Below are positions 31,804 to 43,379 of a stretch of 64,000 nucleotides of DNA, one piece after another. The translations under genes were made by a program, and so were the position numbers. Source of the stretch: Diabrotica undecimpunctata (Eukaryota; Arthropoda; Insecta; Coleoptera; Chrysomelidae); the NCBI RefSeq assembly GCF_040954645.1, contig NC_092804.1:144035108-144099107 (forward strand). The letters are read 5' to 3'. The number at the start of each line of letters is the position of its first letter. Position 1 is the first letter of the stretch. Under the pieces are notes generated by a model. The model was not told the DNA's origin, did no database searches, and was given only the letters and a program-made list of their open reading frames with translations.

Positions 31804-32630
31804 ATGGCAGGTTCTTCCAAAAGAGTGTATTTCGGAGAGACTAATTTTAATGAAAGTGTAAGGGGGTGGTATGATGAATTAGAAAGCGAGTTTATTGATA
31901 ATGAGGACTACAACGACAAATATTTTTCTCCAAATAGTGACGATAACTGATTCTGAGATGGAAGATCAGGGGGACAATACTGAAACACAAGAAACTAAGG
32001 CTATAGGTGAAGAAGAAGAGGGACCAGAAACAACAAATGGTTTTATTTGGGTAAAAATCGATGCAAGAGGTCTGCTGTTCCGGCCAATACAGATTTGAAT
32101 ATTAGAACAAAAAAACATAATCTGGTAAAAGTTCTTCCGAGGTTGAAAGGGCCTGCAAAATGTGTTTATGTCTCTGGTTTCTTAAAAATATGGAGCCTTC
32201 TTTTCACAGAGCATATGGAAAACGAAATAATTCTACGGACAAATGAAAAGATATTGTTATTTCAAGATATATTTAGCAATTCTGATAGAACAGAACTGAA
32301 AAAACTAAAAACGGAAGAATTTAGAGCGTTTCTCGCTATCTTGTACAGATCCTCATATCTTTGAAAAGAGTATTATGTGTTGCTTGCATGCTTAAGGTTT
32401 GTTGACTGAATAGTTAATGTAAATATTTTATTGCTTTTGTTTTAGGTTTGATAATGCAGATGATCGAGAAGAACGTAAAACTAATGATCGAACTGCAGCA
32501 GTGTCTTGGTTATTTGAGAGTTTTGTAAAAAATTGCCAAGACTGTTATTCTATGGGAGAATTGTGTTGTACCTATAGACGAAATGCTAATAGAATTTCGC
32601 GGTAGATGTAGGTTCCGCATGTACATACCT
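31804..32630 (+). pseudogene. piggyBac transposase, N-terminal and first catalytic part
   Basis: Begins MAGSSKRVYFGETNFNESVR with an acidic N-terminus, stops near 31948, and resumes in another frame with GKNRCKRS, NIRTKKHNLVKVLPRLKGPA, SLLFTEHMENEIILRTNEKI and RTELKKLKTEEFRAFLAILY, the conserved DDE_Tnp_1_7 start. After a gap it continues RFDNADDREERKTNDRTAAV, SWLFESFVKNCQDCYSMGEL and the I-D-E-M-L-I-E-F-R-G-R-C-like block with the YIP motif, where the RTE is inserted. Several stops and frameshifts. Confidence 0.87.
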
Positions 32631-33319
32631 ACTTCTTCTTCTTCCTTTGCCCTATCCGTTTCGGACGTTGGCTATTAACAAGGCTATTTTGACTTTGTTT
32701 ACGGCACCTCTGAACAGTTCGGTCGATGTTAGTCCGAACCATTGTCGCAGGTTATGCATCCATGAGTGTCGTCTTCTTCCCGGTCCTCTCCTACTGTCGA
32801 TTCTTCCTTGGACTATTAACTGTAGCAGCCGGTACTTAGTATGCCTCATGACATGTCCGAAGTACTTAAGCTTCCGTTTCTTTACGGTGAAGATTATTTC
32901 TTTGCTTTTGCCTATTCTCTGCATTACTTCCACGTTAGTGATGTGGTCTGTCCAGGATATCCGAAGAATACGGCGATATATCCGCAGCTCAAAGGATTCT
33001 AGTTTCTTCAGGGTGGCTTCCGTTGTGATCCATGCCTCTGCTCCATAAAACAAGACCGGGAAGACATAACACTTGACCAGTCTTAATTTTAGTTCCATTG
33101 AGATTTTGCTTGTGAACCACTTTTTCATATTGTTGAACGCGTTTCGCGCTTTTTCAATTCGTGATCTTATTTCTGTTGACTGGTCCCATTTTGTGTTGAC
33201 TGTGGTTCCAAGGTATGTGTATGTCTCCACTTGTTCTATTTTTCGGTTGTTTAATGTCAGTTGCATCGGAGGTTGTTGTGTTCTGCTGATGAGCATGCAT
33301 TTAGTTTTGTGAAATACCT
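32625..33319 (-). mobile_element. RTE LINE, 5' truncated, inserted in piggyBac
   Basis: Body 32631-33313, flanked by atacct on both sides (32625-32630 and 33314-33319). The minus strand has a 214-residue open frame: MLISRTQQPPMQLTLNNRKI, YTYLGTTVNTKWDQSTEIRS, CYVFPVLFYGAEAWITTEAT, RIYRRILRISWTDHITNVEV, LKYFGHVMRH, then the 3' end with RRGPGRRRHSWMHNLRQWF. This open frame looks cleaner than most in the window, so the insertion may be relatively young. The 3' tail is GAAGAAGAA. YADD is absent by 5' truncation. Confidence 0.92.
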
Positions 33320-33660
33320 GGACTGAAAATTATGGCCTAACAGACGCAAGTACCCACTATTTCTATAATGGTTATATTTACTGTAGTAAGGATGGTGAGG
33401 GTTTTTCTCTAACAAATGAGGAGAGATGTATTATGAAACCAACACAAGCGGTGTTGAGATTGTGTCATCCAATTGCTAATTTACACCGAAATGTCACAGC
33501 AGACAATTGGTTTTCATCCATAGAAGTCATGGATGCATTAAAAAAAACGAGGACTGAACTATGTTGGCACGCTGAACCGAAACAAAAAGGAAATACCTAT
33601 GCACTTCCTTCCAAGTCGGTCCGACATAATACCGACGATCGCGATATTTATGTCCCGAAG
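33314..33660 (+). pseudogene. piggyBac transposase, middle part
   Basis: Resumes after the RTE with IPGLKIMA, a broken L-T-D-A-S, THYFYNGYIYCSKDGEGFSL, MKPTQAVLRLCHPIANLHRN and VTADNWFSSIEVMDALKKTR, the third catalytic block of piggyBac transposases (T-A-D-N-W). A frameshift then gives YVGTLNRNKKEIPMHFLPS. It is lost near 33630-33660 where hAT sequence starts. Confidence 0.88.
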
Positions 33661-34949
33661 GGACAGTTTCTGAATTTTTTTTTTTAATTAAAGATGTAAA
33701 ACTTTTTATTTGTAACTTATCCTCCTTTCATACATTTTTTAGTAGATCTCCGTTAAGATTGGCAGAACTCCGTAAAATGGGGTTTAATTTGCCACGTGCT
33801 GTTGAAGTGTTGAAACTAGATGGAATTTTCATTCAAAATCGGTTTTTACAATTGACAAATATTATCAAAAATTACTGGATGTCACAGAAATAATTATAGA
33901 ATCAGACAAATTTGACCCAGAGTATTAACTTAGCAATTGGTATTAAAAATATTTTATTAAATCCCAAATTTGTGCTTATGTTACGTCTTTTTTACAAAAA
34001 TTTTATTTTCACAGACCACCTCTATTTGATTTTACAGTCAAAAATTTCTGACAATATAGGCTTATGTGTCGAAGAAATACATAAAATGACACAAAATATT
34101 AAAAATCTGAGAAATGACCATACAATTGAAATATGCGTAAATGAGTGCACCAATATACTTCAAACATTTCTTGATGTTATCACAGTAAAAAAATTTTTAA
34201 AGAATAGGTTTTGAAATACTGGATACAATGTGTATGCAATTACAACAAAGGTTCGAAGACACCCAATTATTCTCTCTTTCGTCAACTTACTAAACAAAAA
34301 CAGTTTCGTAAATTATAATAAACAATTTCCAAAAAATCTCTTGTTCTAGATGAAGTATATCCTGAAACTTTTCTGAAGTATATCCTGAAAAACGAGTTGA
34401 TTGTAATTTATTCAGATGAACAAAAACATTTAGAACCTTACCAACTTTTTTCATATATTTTTGACAACGAGTTAACAGAAGTATTTTCTGAATGCTATAG
34501 GTTACTAAAATTATTTTTGACCATTCCTGTAACAACGGCCTCATCTGAAAGATCTATGAGCACTTTAAAAAGAATTAAAACATATTTGCGGAATTCAATG
34601 ACTACTGAAAGACTTTCTTCATTATCCACTTTAAGCATTGAAAAGAATATGGTGCACTCAATTACTCCAGAAATGAAAGAACAAGTTATTGACTATTTTG
34701 CTAATAATAAAAATTGAAAAATTTACTTAATATATATAAAAAATTAATATTTATTGTTTAACATAGCGAATAAACATTATAGTTAAGTTTATTTTTTGTT
34801 TTAAAAATGTGTCCATGTTTTTGTTGTGTTTACTTGTTTATAAAAATAAAATATTTAAAAAATATTCTGTTTTATTTTCCTCACTCCTGAAATAAGGATT
34901 ACTCCTTTAAAATTGTCTACCCAAAATTTTTCATCAAGCTTCGCCACTG
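33660..34949 (+). pseudogene. hAT (ZMYM1-like) transposase remnant in piggyBac
   Basis: Contains LQSKISDNIGLCVEEIHKMT, QNIKNLRNDHTIEICVNECT of the insertion domain, and a clear C-terminal dimerisation domain: LLKLFLTIPVTTASSERSMS, TLKRIKTYLRNSMTTERLSS, LSTLSIEKNMVHSI. The right terminus caagcttcgccactg (ending 34949), inverted cagtggcgaagcttg, is a typical hAT end. The left terminus was not found, so the left side is deleted. An unassigned open stretch at about 33745-33890 (LRLAELRKMGFNLPRAVEVL, KLDGIFIQNRF) may belong to it. Confidence 0.82.
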
Positions 34950-34964
34950 TCGGATGTCGGAGCA

Positions 34965-36190
34965 GAGCTGAAGGATCTTCCATTTATGGTTTTACAAATG
35001 ACTACACTATAATTTCCTACGTTCAAAAAAAGGGAAGGCAGTTTTGTTAATATCATCAATACACCATACCAAATGTGAGGACATCTTCTTCAGGTTCCTT
35101 CTCCTGTCGGAGGTTGGAAATCATCATCGCTATGTTAATTTTATTGGCCGCGCTTCTGAATAATTCTATTGAGCTGCTAACGAACCACTCTCTCAAATTT
35201 CTTAGCCAGGATATTTTGCGTCGTCCTGGGTTTCTCTTCCGTTGTATCTTCCCTTGCATAAATTAACCTAAGTAATACGTACTTCTCGCCCCTCATTGTA
35301 TGACCCAGATATTGAGTCTTTCTAATTTTAACAGTTTTTATAACTTCACATTCTTTTTTCATTCTTTGTAACACCTCTATATTAGTAACTTTTTCAGTCC
35401 ACAATATTCTGTGGATTCTCCTGTAGCACCACATCTCAAATAAGTTTAATAATTTGATTTCAGACTGTTTTATTGTCCACGCTTCCATGCAGTATAGTAA
35501 AGTAGAAAAAACATAACAACGTAGCATTTTTGTGCGGATCTCTAGATTAAGGTTACGGTTGCAAAGTAAGTTTTTCAATTTTATAACCGTGTTTTTTGCC
35601 ATTTCTATTCTAGATCTGATTTCTTTTATTTGATCTCCATCTTGGGTTAGCCACGTTCCTAAATATTTATATGTTGTTACTCTTTCGATCGTTGTATTAT
35701 TGATGATCAGGTTATCTACATTTTGTGGTTTTTTTTTTGAGAATATCATTGATTTCGTTTTCTTGAGATTCATTTGCAGTCCGTACCTTTCACATGCATT
35801 GTATACATGTTGTATTATGTACTGTCGATCTTCCATGTCACTTGCAAATATGACCGTATCGTCCGCATATCTAATATTATTAATGCTATTTCGGTTGACC
35901 AAAATACCTTCCACAATATCCAATAAAGCTTGTTGTAATATCACTTCACTATATTCGTCGAATAAGAGTGGTGAAAGTATGCACCCTTGCCGAACTCCTC
36001 TAAGTATACTTACTTCCTCTGTGAGGACATAGAATCTGGTAAACTCGAAATCATTTGCTTATATAATTAAACAAAAGGCGATGTGGTATCTGTGATCGAA
36101 AGAATGACAAAAAACAAAAATGTCGTGCAGCAACTGTTCCCGACCCGTGTGCGGCGACTGCAGGGCATATGTTTGCAAGAATTGCATTTA
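34965..36190 (+). pseudogene. piggyBac transposase, C-terminal part with cysteine-rich domain
   Basis: After the hAT end the frame reads SSIYGFTNDYTIISYVQKKG, a frameshift, KAVLLISSIHHTKCEDI, then across the second RTE ESGKLEIICLYN, a stop, TKGDV, and finally the C-terminal zinc domain: RCGICDRKNDKK, a one-base shift, CSNCSRPVCGDC, AYVCKNCI and TAG at about 36190. The C-C-H/C cysteine-rich domain is typical of piggyBac and binds the terminal repeats. The sequence joins perfectly across the RTE target duplication, which proves the insertion order. Confidence 0.87.
35074..36030 (-). mobile_element. RTE LINE with YADD, inserted in piggyBac
   Basis: Body 35085-36019 flanked by tgtgaggacat at 35074-35084 and 36020-36030 (11-bp target duplication). 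The minus strand reads FYVLTEEVSILRGVRQGCIL, SPLLFDEYSEVILQQALLDI, then NNIRYADDTVIFASDMEDRQ with the RT catalytic YADD, GLQMNLKKTKSMIFSKKK, YKYLGTWLTQDGDQIKEIRS, CYVFSTLLYCMEAWTI, YRRIHRILWTEKVTNIEVLQ and YLGHTMRG. A frame change near 35180 leads into RKISWLRNLREWFVSS. The palm and thumb are present, but fingers, endonuclease and 5' end are lost. Confidence 0.93.
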
Positions 36191-36539
36191 GAAAAATGTT
36201 ACTTGTAAATAGTTCGCAGTTTTTTTGATAATAATATATTTTAATTAGAGAGTTTGTAACCTTGAAAAATTAGTTATGTTACATTTTTTTAGCATTTGTC
36301 ATTATTAATGAAAAATAAATAGAAAATGGGCTTACATGGTTTTATTCCAGCTTAAATGATTACAAATTATAATGAATAACGTCTTTATTCATTTCACAAA
36401 AAACTCACAAAAATAATGGGGTTCGGTAGACCCCAGGACGCAGTTAACGGCAGAATAAACCACTAAGACGTTGAGGGTTAAAGCGGATACATCGTACTGA
36501 TATCTAACATTTAAGCAATGTGAATAAATTAAACACTTA

Positions 36540-36978
36540 CTGATTTACTTATAAATTATAGATTTCCATCTCTCCTCTTCTTCTGTGTCAGATTCCGTGT
36601 TGTTCGGCCCGATGAGAACGATTATAAATTGACAAAGTTCTTCAATGTTATTACAACAATATTACATTATTGTATTAACAGTCCACAATCTTTATTTCTC
36701 TTTTTTACGTGGTTTACGGTATTGGTCTAGTTATCTTTCGTCACGTTTTTTATTTAATTAAAAAAAAGTTGTTTGATATCTTTCAAATATATATACAACT
36801 GAAAAGTTGTATTTTGTCTGGCCACTTCACCTTTTACTTGAGCCCATATTAACTCTATTGGATTTAGTTAACAATGATAAGGTGGCAAACGTAACACCGT
36901 TATTTCTTTTGTTTTTGCCATTTTGTCAATGACATATTTTTATAGTACGATTTATGTTGCCTTGCAATTCGTAATGAT
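36540..36978 (-). pseudogene. Tc1/mariner-superfamily transposase, C-terminal part
   Basis: On the minus strand, across stops, the text RCYVCHLIIVN-IQ-S, YGLK-KVKWPDKIQLFS matches the family block L-R-L-P-P-Y-H-C-x-L-N-P-I-E-L-x-W-A-x-V-K-G that carries the last Glu of the DDE triad. The N-terminal part of the same gene lies at 38940-39770, on the other side of a LINE insertion whose target duplication lets the two halves join. Confidence 0.72.
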
Positions 36979-38939
36979 TCCATTTTAAGCTGGTATAATA
37001 GTGATATATTATACCAGAACTTTCTTGCTGGAGGCCAAGAGATCGCAGACGAACTTATTCATAGTCTGAATGCAACACGACATCAAAAATGGACTGAGAC
37101 AGTAGAAAACCTAAACTTTCAAAAATCAAGTCGGAAAGCCTGAGCCCTAATAAGGAAACTTGGAGATGGTAGAAGCTTTCAACAACGGAAAGCAGGTATG
37201 AACCCAAACTTAGTGGCATCTCATATTGTTTCGACATCAAGAGCTACCAGAGATAAAGCTCACACACGAGACATAAAGAAACATTTAAAAACCTTGAAAT
37301 TGTAATCAATCGAGACCGAACACTTTCGCCCTTTCACAATTGAAGAAATGGATGTCGCCCTTAAACACGTTTCCCCGGGTAAGGCTCTGGTAAGGGTAAG
37401 GTAAGCTCCAGGTTTCGACGACATCCACCCCGAATTCATACTCAATTGCGGGAAATACACATAAACCTGGCTATCACATTTCTTCACAAACATAATTCAG
37501 ACCGGCAGAGTCCCACGGGAATTCCAACACTCAAAAGTCATAGCAATACTAAAACCGGGTAAACCAGCTACCACCCAAAAAGCTATCGACCAATTGCTCC
37601 ACTGTGTATAATGTATAAACTACTCGAAAGACTAATTTTTAACAGAATAAGCCCAACAATCCTCAAAGTTATACCGATTAAGCAAGCAGGTTTTAGACAA
37701 AATCGAGGTTGCACAGACCAGGTGTTATATCTCTGTACTTACATAGATGCCGGCTTTCAAAGAAAACTAAAGAGTTCTGCTGCGTTCATAGATCTGTCAG
37801 CAGCTTTCTACACCGTCTGGCGAGAAGGAATGATTTATAAACTCTTATGCACTATTCCTTGCAAATTCATCGCTAGATTAATAGAAAATATGCTCACCGA
37901 TAGAGTATTTCAAGTAAGCATAGGATCTGAAGTAAGCACCCACAGAAAACTAAAAAATGGTCTGCCACAAGGCTCGGTACTCGCACCACTGCTTTTTAGC
38001 CTTTATATTGCAGACATGCCGACAACAACATCAACAAAGTTTGGCTATGCTGATGACTGAGCTTTATTAACTCAAACAAAGTCACTAGAAGAAGCTAGAG
38101 ATTTTTACGGAAGACCTAGAGTTTATGGGAAATTACTTTCAAAAATGGAGACTTCGCCCCAAGCCTCCAAGACCGAAGTAACCTGCTTCTACCTAAACAA
38201 CAATCTGGCATCCAGAACCATTAACGTTCACTTTGTTAACACAAGACTCAACCACAATAAACACCCTAAATATCTAGGCGTCGCCTTGGACAGAACGTTA
38301 AGCTTTAGAGAACATTTAAATACAGTTGCCGAGAAGCTAAAAACCAGAAATAACATCATTCAGAAACTCTGCGGCACAATATGGGGGGCATCGGCATCCA
38401 CACTCAGGTCTTAAGGGTTAGCTCTTGTTTATTCCGTAGCTGAATACTGCACGCCAATTTGGATCAACAGTACTCACGTTAAAAAGATAAATGTCCAACT
38501 AAATAACTCCATGAGAATGATCGCTGGAGTAATCAAATCTACACCAACACATTGGCTACCAGTGCTGAGCGACATTCCATCACCACATCTTCGCCGACTG
38601 AATCTGCTTACCAAAGAATATAACAAGATCCTTATCAACGCGGCGTTGCCGATTCATAACTATATAGACGATGCAACCAAAAGTCGACACAGGGTTCAAC
38701 ATGATCACCAAATGGATCCATGAATGGTCGACAGCTAAACGAAATACAGCCATACCTTGCATCACAGAGACACCTCCTGGATTTGACCTACCACTTAAGA
38801 CCTGGTGCACACTTAACCGCATCAGTACTCAAATTTTTATATCGAGTTAATTTTAATGTTTATTTTACTGTTTATTGTAATATTGTAGATGTTTCGAAAT
38901 GCCATACGCTAAATAAAAATAAATAAATCCATTTTAAGC
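36979..38939 (+). mobile_element. Non-LTR LINE (Jockey-like) with 12-bp target duplication
   Basis: Body 36991-38927, flanked by tccattttaagc (36979-36990 and 38928-38939). The plus strand encodes ORF2 from before the RT to near the C-terminus, with an AAATAAAAATAAATAAA tail. Endonuclease and ORF1 are missing by 5' truncation. Confidence 0.93.
37040..38850 (+). pseudogene. LINE reverse transcriptase
   Basis: In order: FRPFTIEEMDVALKHVSPGK and APGFDDIHPEFI (fingers), a block with G-R-V-P-R-E-F-Q-H-S-K-V-I-A-I-L-K-P-G-K, MYKLLERLIFNRISPTILKV, KQAGFRQNRGCTDQVLYLCT, AAFIDLSAAFYTVWREGMIY (the family has D-L-S-A-A-F-D-T-V; here Asp is Tyr), KNGLPQGSVLAPLLFSLYIA and FGYADD followed by a stop. Later parts include KYLGVALDRTLSFREHLNTV and KLCGTIWGASASTLRS, with several stops thereafter. 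Frameshifts near 37580 and stops near 38058 and 38414 inactivate it. The order and spacing match Jockey/CR1-group ORF2. Confidence 0.9.
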
Positions 38940-39770
38940 ATAGTCTGATCATACGGTATTATTTTGCGTTGGAGCAAGTAAATTGTATCTACTTTTTTCC
39001 ATTAGACAGGCAGTAACTTTCCACTAATTTTAGATGATAGCTGGCGTTCTCGAAAACAATTACAACATTATTTGGTAAAAAATTCAGTATATTTGGTAGA
39101 AAATTCAGTACCTGAGAAAAGTAATCCTCAAAAACATCGGAGTTTATTTCTTTGTGCTAATTTTTAGGGGATATTGAAACGAACTCAAATAAACCATTCT
39201 CCACAAAACTATGTTTGCTACCAATGTACGTGATTATTAATCTTCGACGCTTTCCTGCGGGAACATTTAAACCAGTAGAATATCCTTCTAGAAAGGCTTG
39301 TCGAGAACTTGTAATATTTTTATCTACCCATACTTATGATACGTGATATTTTATCTACCCAAACTTTTGAAACCATATCATTTTTGTTTAGCCAGGTTTC
39401 GTCTAAATCGAAAATGCATCTTTCTTCTAATCTAAATCTTTTTATCGTTCTCAAATATTGCCTTTGCCAACAAACAATATCTTCTACATCGTTCAATATA
39501 GGTTTTTTCTTTAATATTCATAGAAATAACCGATCTCGTCGAAGGACGTTTCTATGAAAAGTCATCAATTTCCATTGTTTGTTTTCCTTAAACTTAAACA
39601 CTTAAAAAACTGTAAATGGATCTTTCCCCACACTTCATACCGGAGCATATAGTCACTACGTTATTAAACCTTGTTAAAGGTTGTTGATGAACTAGGTAGT
39701 CAAGAAAATTTAACACCATAGTTTTTCTCTCAGAGAATACGCCCGTTTTTAAGTTTAGCAGCAACAAATT
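38940..39770 (-). pseudogene. Tc1/mariner-superfamily transposase, N-terminal and DDE start
   Basis: Minus strand, through stops: an N-terminal helical part KTMVLNFLDYLVHQQPLTRF, then WQRQYLRTIKRFRLEERCIF, DLDETWLNKNDMVSKVWVDK with the first catalytic Asp in the D-E-T-W motif of this family, then VPAGKRR-like and V-I-V-F-E-N-A-S-Y-H text where the second Asp (D-N-A-S-Y-H) has become Glu. It continues at 36978 after removal of the LINE. Inactive. Confidence 0.75.
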
Positions 39771-41220
39771 GAAACAATGATGTCATTTTAACGCATGTAA
39801 AAAATTTACATACTCAAAAGTTACAAATGAAAAGAGGTTTATTTCTTTGACTCACCAGATAGAAAACATTCTGCGATCATATCTGCAAACATGCTGAAGA
39901 GTTTTAAAATTAAGTTGAACTTATATACGGCTTCAGTGGGCACTAGCTTTTGTAGTTATATAGTAGCCATATGGACTTTCCAATTTCTTTTATAGGCCAC
40001 GTACTCAACTACCGCAAAACAAACAGCCAAAGCCTGAGCTGGACACCACATATGTAGTACCTCTACGATCGTCCACATGGAAGTAAAAATCATAACCACT
40101 TTTTTTCTCGTCAACATTCATTCTCCCACCAGCCAAAAGTACTTCTCCCAAATCCCAATCCCTGATCGACCGATCATTACTTTCTTTTTGAGTGGAAAAA
40201 TCCTTATTTATTTCATGCATAATGCGCCGCCTTGAGAATTAGCATTTTATTTTAAACTCTATAGGCGGAACTCGAGATCAAACGAATTACGATCAAATGA
40301 ATTAACGTAAGACAATTAACAGTTCTCCTCGAAAGAGCAGCTGCTAACTAGAAACAGACTCCAAAGGGTTAAATTATCAATCTCAGAAAAGTAAAACCGT
40401 TAAGAATCTTTTCCGGCTCCCATGATATATAGGGTGAAACAAACAATATACACTGTTTCATGGAGACTTCTGCTGCAGACTCTGCAGCAGAGGACGTTAA
40501 ATAGTCATTCATATCCTGCATGATTATAAGGCATTATATCGCAGCCAACAAATTTTCGGAGGCTATCGAGGGAGACAATCAAATTGTAGGATATTGATAT
40601 TTATTAATAATTAATAATAAAAAAAATATGACAACGTGAAGAAATCACAATCAAAAGTTATCTTTAATCAAGTAATAAATTTTCTAAAACTGAAAGTATG
40701 AATATCATGTGAAAAATTAAAATGGTTCAATAAGACTATTTATGTACATTAAACTCAAATAAAAAATGAAGTACAAAACGTTGATAGATAGCTACCAGTA
40801 TACATATTTAACATTGATACATAATATATTTGAAAATCAGTATTACTTTAAATTAAAGGTGCATTACTTGTGTCATATAAAAGGTTAGTATAAATACAAA
40901 TAAAATAATCCGTGCAAAAGCACAGATAGGACAAAACAGAAGTTAGAGTGGATTTACGGCGAGAGCATCAGAGAGAAGTGAGTTGGTTGCGAGAGTGCCT
41001 GCTGAGTCCTTGATTGAATTACGGACTCGAATAAAATCAGGGCGTAAATTGGATCTGACATAAAGAGATTCTCACCCATTACTATCACATTCAATTCTAC
41101 GATTTTCGCTGGTTAACTAACTCACTCATCATTCAGGACTACATGTAGCTCTTTTGTCTGTTTTCTTTATTTGTGCATGTATAAGTTCGAGGAGGATTAC
41201 ATTAATGCATTATTTATATG
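39771..41220. other. Unassigned DNA
   Basis: A 71-residue minus-strand frame at 40005-40220 (MHEINKDFSTQKESNDRSIR) has no recognised domain. A TATA-like tataaaagg at 40876-40884 followed by a GAG-rich leader near 40940-41000 resembles an LTR or promoter, but no partner repeat is present. Confidence 0.4.
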
Positions 41221-41223
41221 TAC

Positions 41224-41225
<2 letters not shown>

Positions 41226-41288
<63 letters not shown>
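41226..41288. repeat. (AT)n microsatellite
   Basis: Uninterrupted run of about 31 AT units. Confidence 0.97.
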
Positions 41289-41290
<2 letters not shown>

Positions 41291-42094
41291 TGAGTGGGTG
41301 TGTGCCCAAGAGGAGAAACTTTTTTTTTATTGTTTTTAGCAAAAAATCTCATTCTGTATTAAAGGATTTGCTTGTTCTAAACGTCGTAAATTTTAAATAA
41401 AATTAAAGGTTTAATTTAATCATAATCATCAACAAAATAGTATATTTGCAAAAAGTACAGAAACGTACTTCTCGAGTTTGAAACCCTCGCTTACGCTCGT
41501 ACCGCAATTCAAACGACTGATAAATTACCTTTCTGCAGATGTTACACAATATACTTTTTCTACAACTACATATATAACATATTGACTTGTTCTCTCAGTT
41601 CTGGTCGAGTATTTCCAATTTCAGAACTATCGTTATCCATTTTTGTTCAAACTTATTTAAAAAATTAATAAAAAAATAAACGTTTTACAAAATATTGTTT
41701 TATATTGGACTTTTGTGTACAAACTAAGTATTCACGAATCAGATAACTAAATAAACAATGTTGGTTGGTGCCCAGCAACGTGTACTTAGTCTTAAGGGGA
41801 CAAAAATGATACATATAATTTTTGTTTAAAAGGTTACAAGGAATTGTGCAGAAAAAATCTTTTGGCACAGAAATGTTACTTTGCGGCACACTAATGTTAT
41901 ATTTCAATTATTGTGAGAAAAACTGTAAGGTTGTTAGAACCTTTCAGTAGACGTAGTATAATTTCGTGTATCAGTAGTCGCACACGGTCTACCATACCGG
42001 TCATAAAAAAAATTTATTTCAATAAAATAATCCATTGTTTGTAGTTATTTTTAACATTATTTATTATTATTGACATATTTTCTTTATTTAAAAT

Positions 42095-42900
42095 GTTTAT
42101 TTACGTAGCACAAAAAATAGTCCTCAATTTTTGTAATAGTTTGGTTTATTCTCTTTTTGGATTTACATGTTCCAAACAAAGATACTTTTTACAAATCGAA
42201 CAAAAATATTTCGTTTTTCAATTCTTTTTCCATCCACAGTCACCACACCTCCCAATTGCTCCCGGAGTTCCCAAACTGGCACGACATCTTCATCCAAATG
42301 ACAGATCTTCTTTAGTCGAATCCTCATTGTCTCGGGTATATAGACATCGAGGGCTTCGATTCTCCTGGTGGTTGTAATAGGGCTAAATGCTAAATTTGTC
42401 AAAACTTCTCATCGGAATGTTACAATTACATGTAAATACCAAAGGAATTTACTGCTGTAATATTTAAAACGCTGTACAAAACAACCGTAGGCCATCTTCT
42501 ACTATAACGTACCACATCATATTGTGAACTTTTGGTGTTTTCTGCTTCTATTTTTGTATTGGTCCCATCAACAATTATTTGCAACATATCAGTATCAAAT
42601 AGATTGTTCCAGATATCTAAAATATCGGTTTTCTGTCTGACACATTGTTTTGAATTCGGAAGCTGCAGAACAATATTTTCACTTCGAGTTCTGACGTTCT
42701 TAGGGGCAATATTCTTAGCCCATCTTTGTCCAAAAAATATGGACCAATGGCAAAATCTGTCTCATCCTATAATTCCTCATTTTCCTGTTCCGTATCGCTT
42801 CCCTCCAAGTTTTCTTCTACATGATCTTCTTCTCCCGATTCCTCTTCATTATCTTACTCATCACCCGTCGAAGTGCTAACAATCTTTTTTGCTCTTTTCC
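42095..42900 (-). pseudogene. Second piggyBac-type transposase remnant, internally deleted
   Basis: On the minus strand an acidic start (EEESGEEDHVEENLEGSDTE) leads through frameshifts to K-W-A-K-N-I-A-P-K-N, VRTRSENIVLQLPNSKQCVR, DILDIWNNLFDTDMLQIIVD and GTNTKIEAENTKSSQYDV, the N-terminal piggyBac domain. The frame then jumps to VVLYSVLNITAVNSF and a C-terminal cysteine-rich domain, GRCGDCGWKK and FCSICKKYLCLEHV. The central DDE blocks are deleted. The segment differs clearly from the piggyBac at 31.6-36.5 kb, so two piggyBac lineages are present. Confidence 0.82.
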
Positions 42901-43379
42901 ATAGTCCATTATATCTGAAAAATAAAGTTTTATTATAAAACAATTACTTACAGGTCACAAAACTTTTCTAAACGGACACGGTCTACTGCAGCGGTTTTAC
43001 AAATTACAAACTTACAGTTCGAGTATCAACACTGCAATGATACACAGTCGATGGATAAATGTACCTATCCACCTGAAAACTATGTAAAAAAGCTCTTTTT
43101 GAGTAGTAGTTGTAGAAAAATAATATTAAAGAATGATCTAGGAAAACTAACAGTAAATAAAAAAACAGCTATTCGACATAAACTCTACCAACTTCACCAA
43201 AACATCTCTGAACTCTATTTCTACATTATTTGTAAGCGTTTCTTAGCATGTCTGAGGTGATTTCTTTTATGGTATTAATAATTTGCTTACATTAATTATT
43301 AACCAGAAAATAAAAGGACTAAAGTAGCAGCTTAACATCCAAATAGGTCTGCTACTTAGATGAGAATATGGAACTGTAA

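Larger units (their letters stand above)
31561..36481 (+). mobile_element. piggyBac element with nested insertions
   Basis: TTAA flanks both ends (31561-31564 and 36478-36481). The left end ctcttaactatcgttg and the right end, inverted, ccctcaacgtcttagtgg share the CCCTYAACG-type piggyBac terminus; subterminal tggggtctggcaaaccccca and tggggttcggtagacccca are matching imperfect palindromes. The transposase gene inside is interrupted by an RTE (32631-33313), a hAT remnant (about 33660-34949) and a second RTE (35085-36019). Confidence 0.9.

Noticed and set aside
40876..41000. TATA box and leader of a gene
   Set aside because: A tataaaagg string in AT-rich DNA without a coding region downstream is weak evidence.
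41665..41907. 80-residue minus-strand open frame
   Set aside because: No recognisable domain; composition is what random AT-rich DNA gives.
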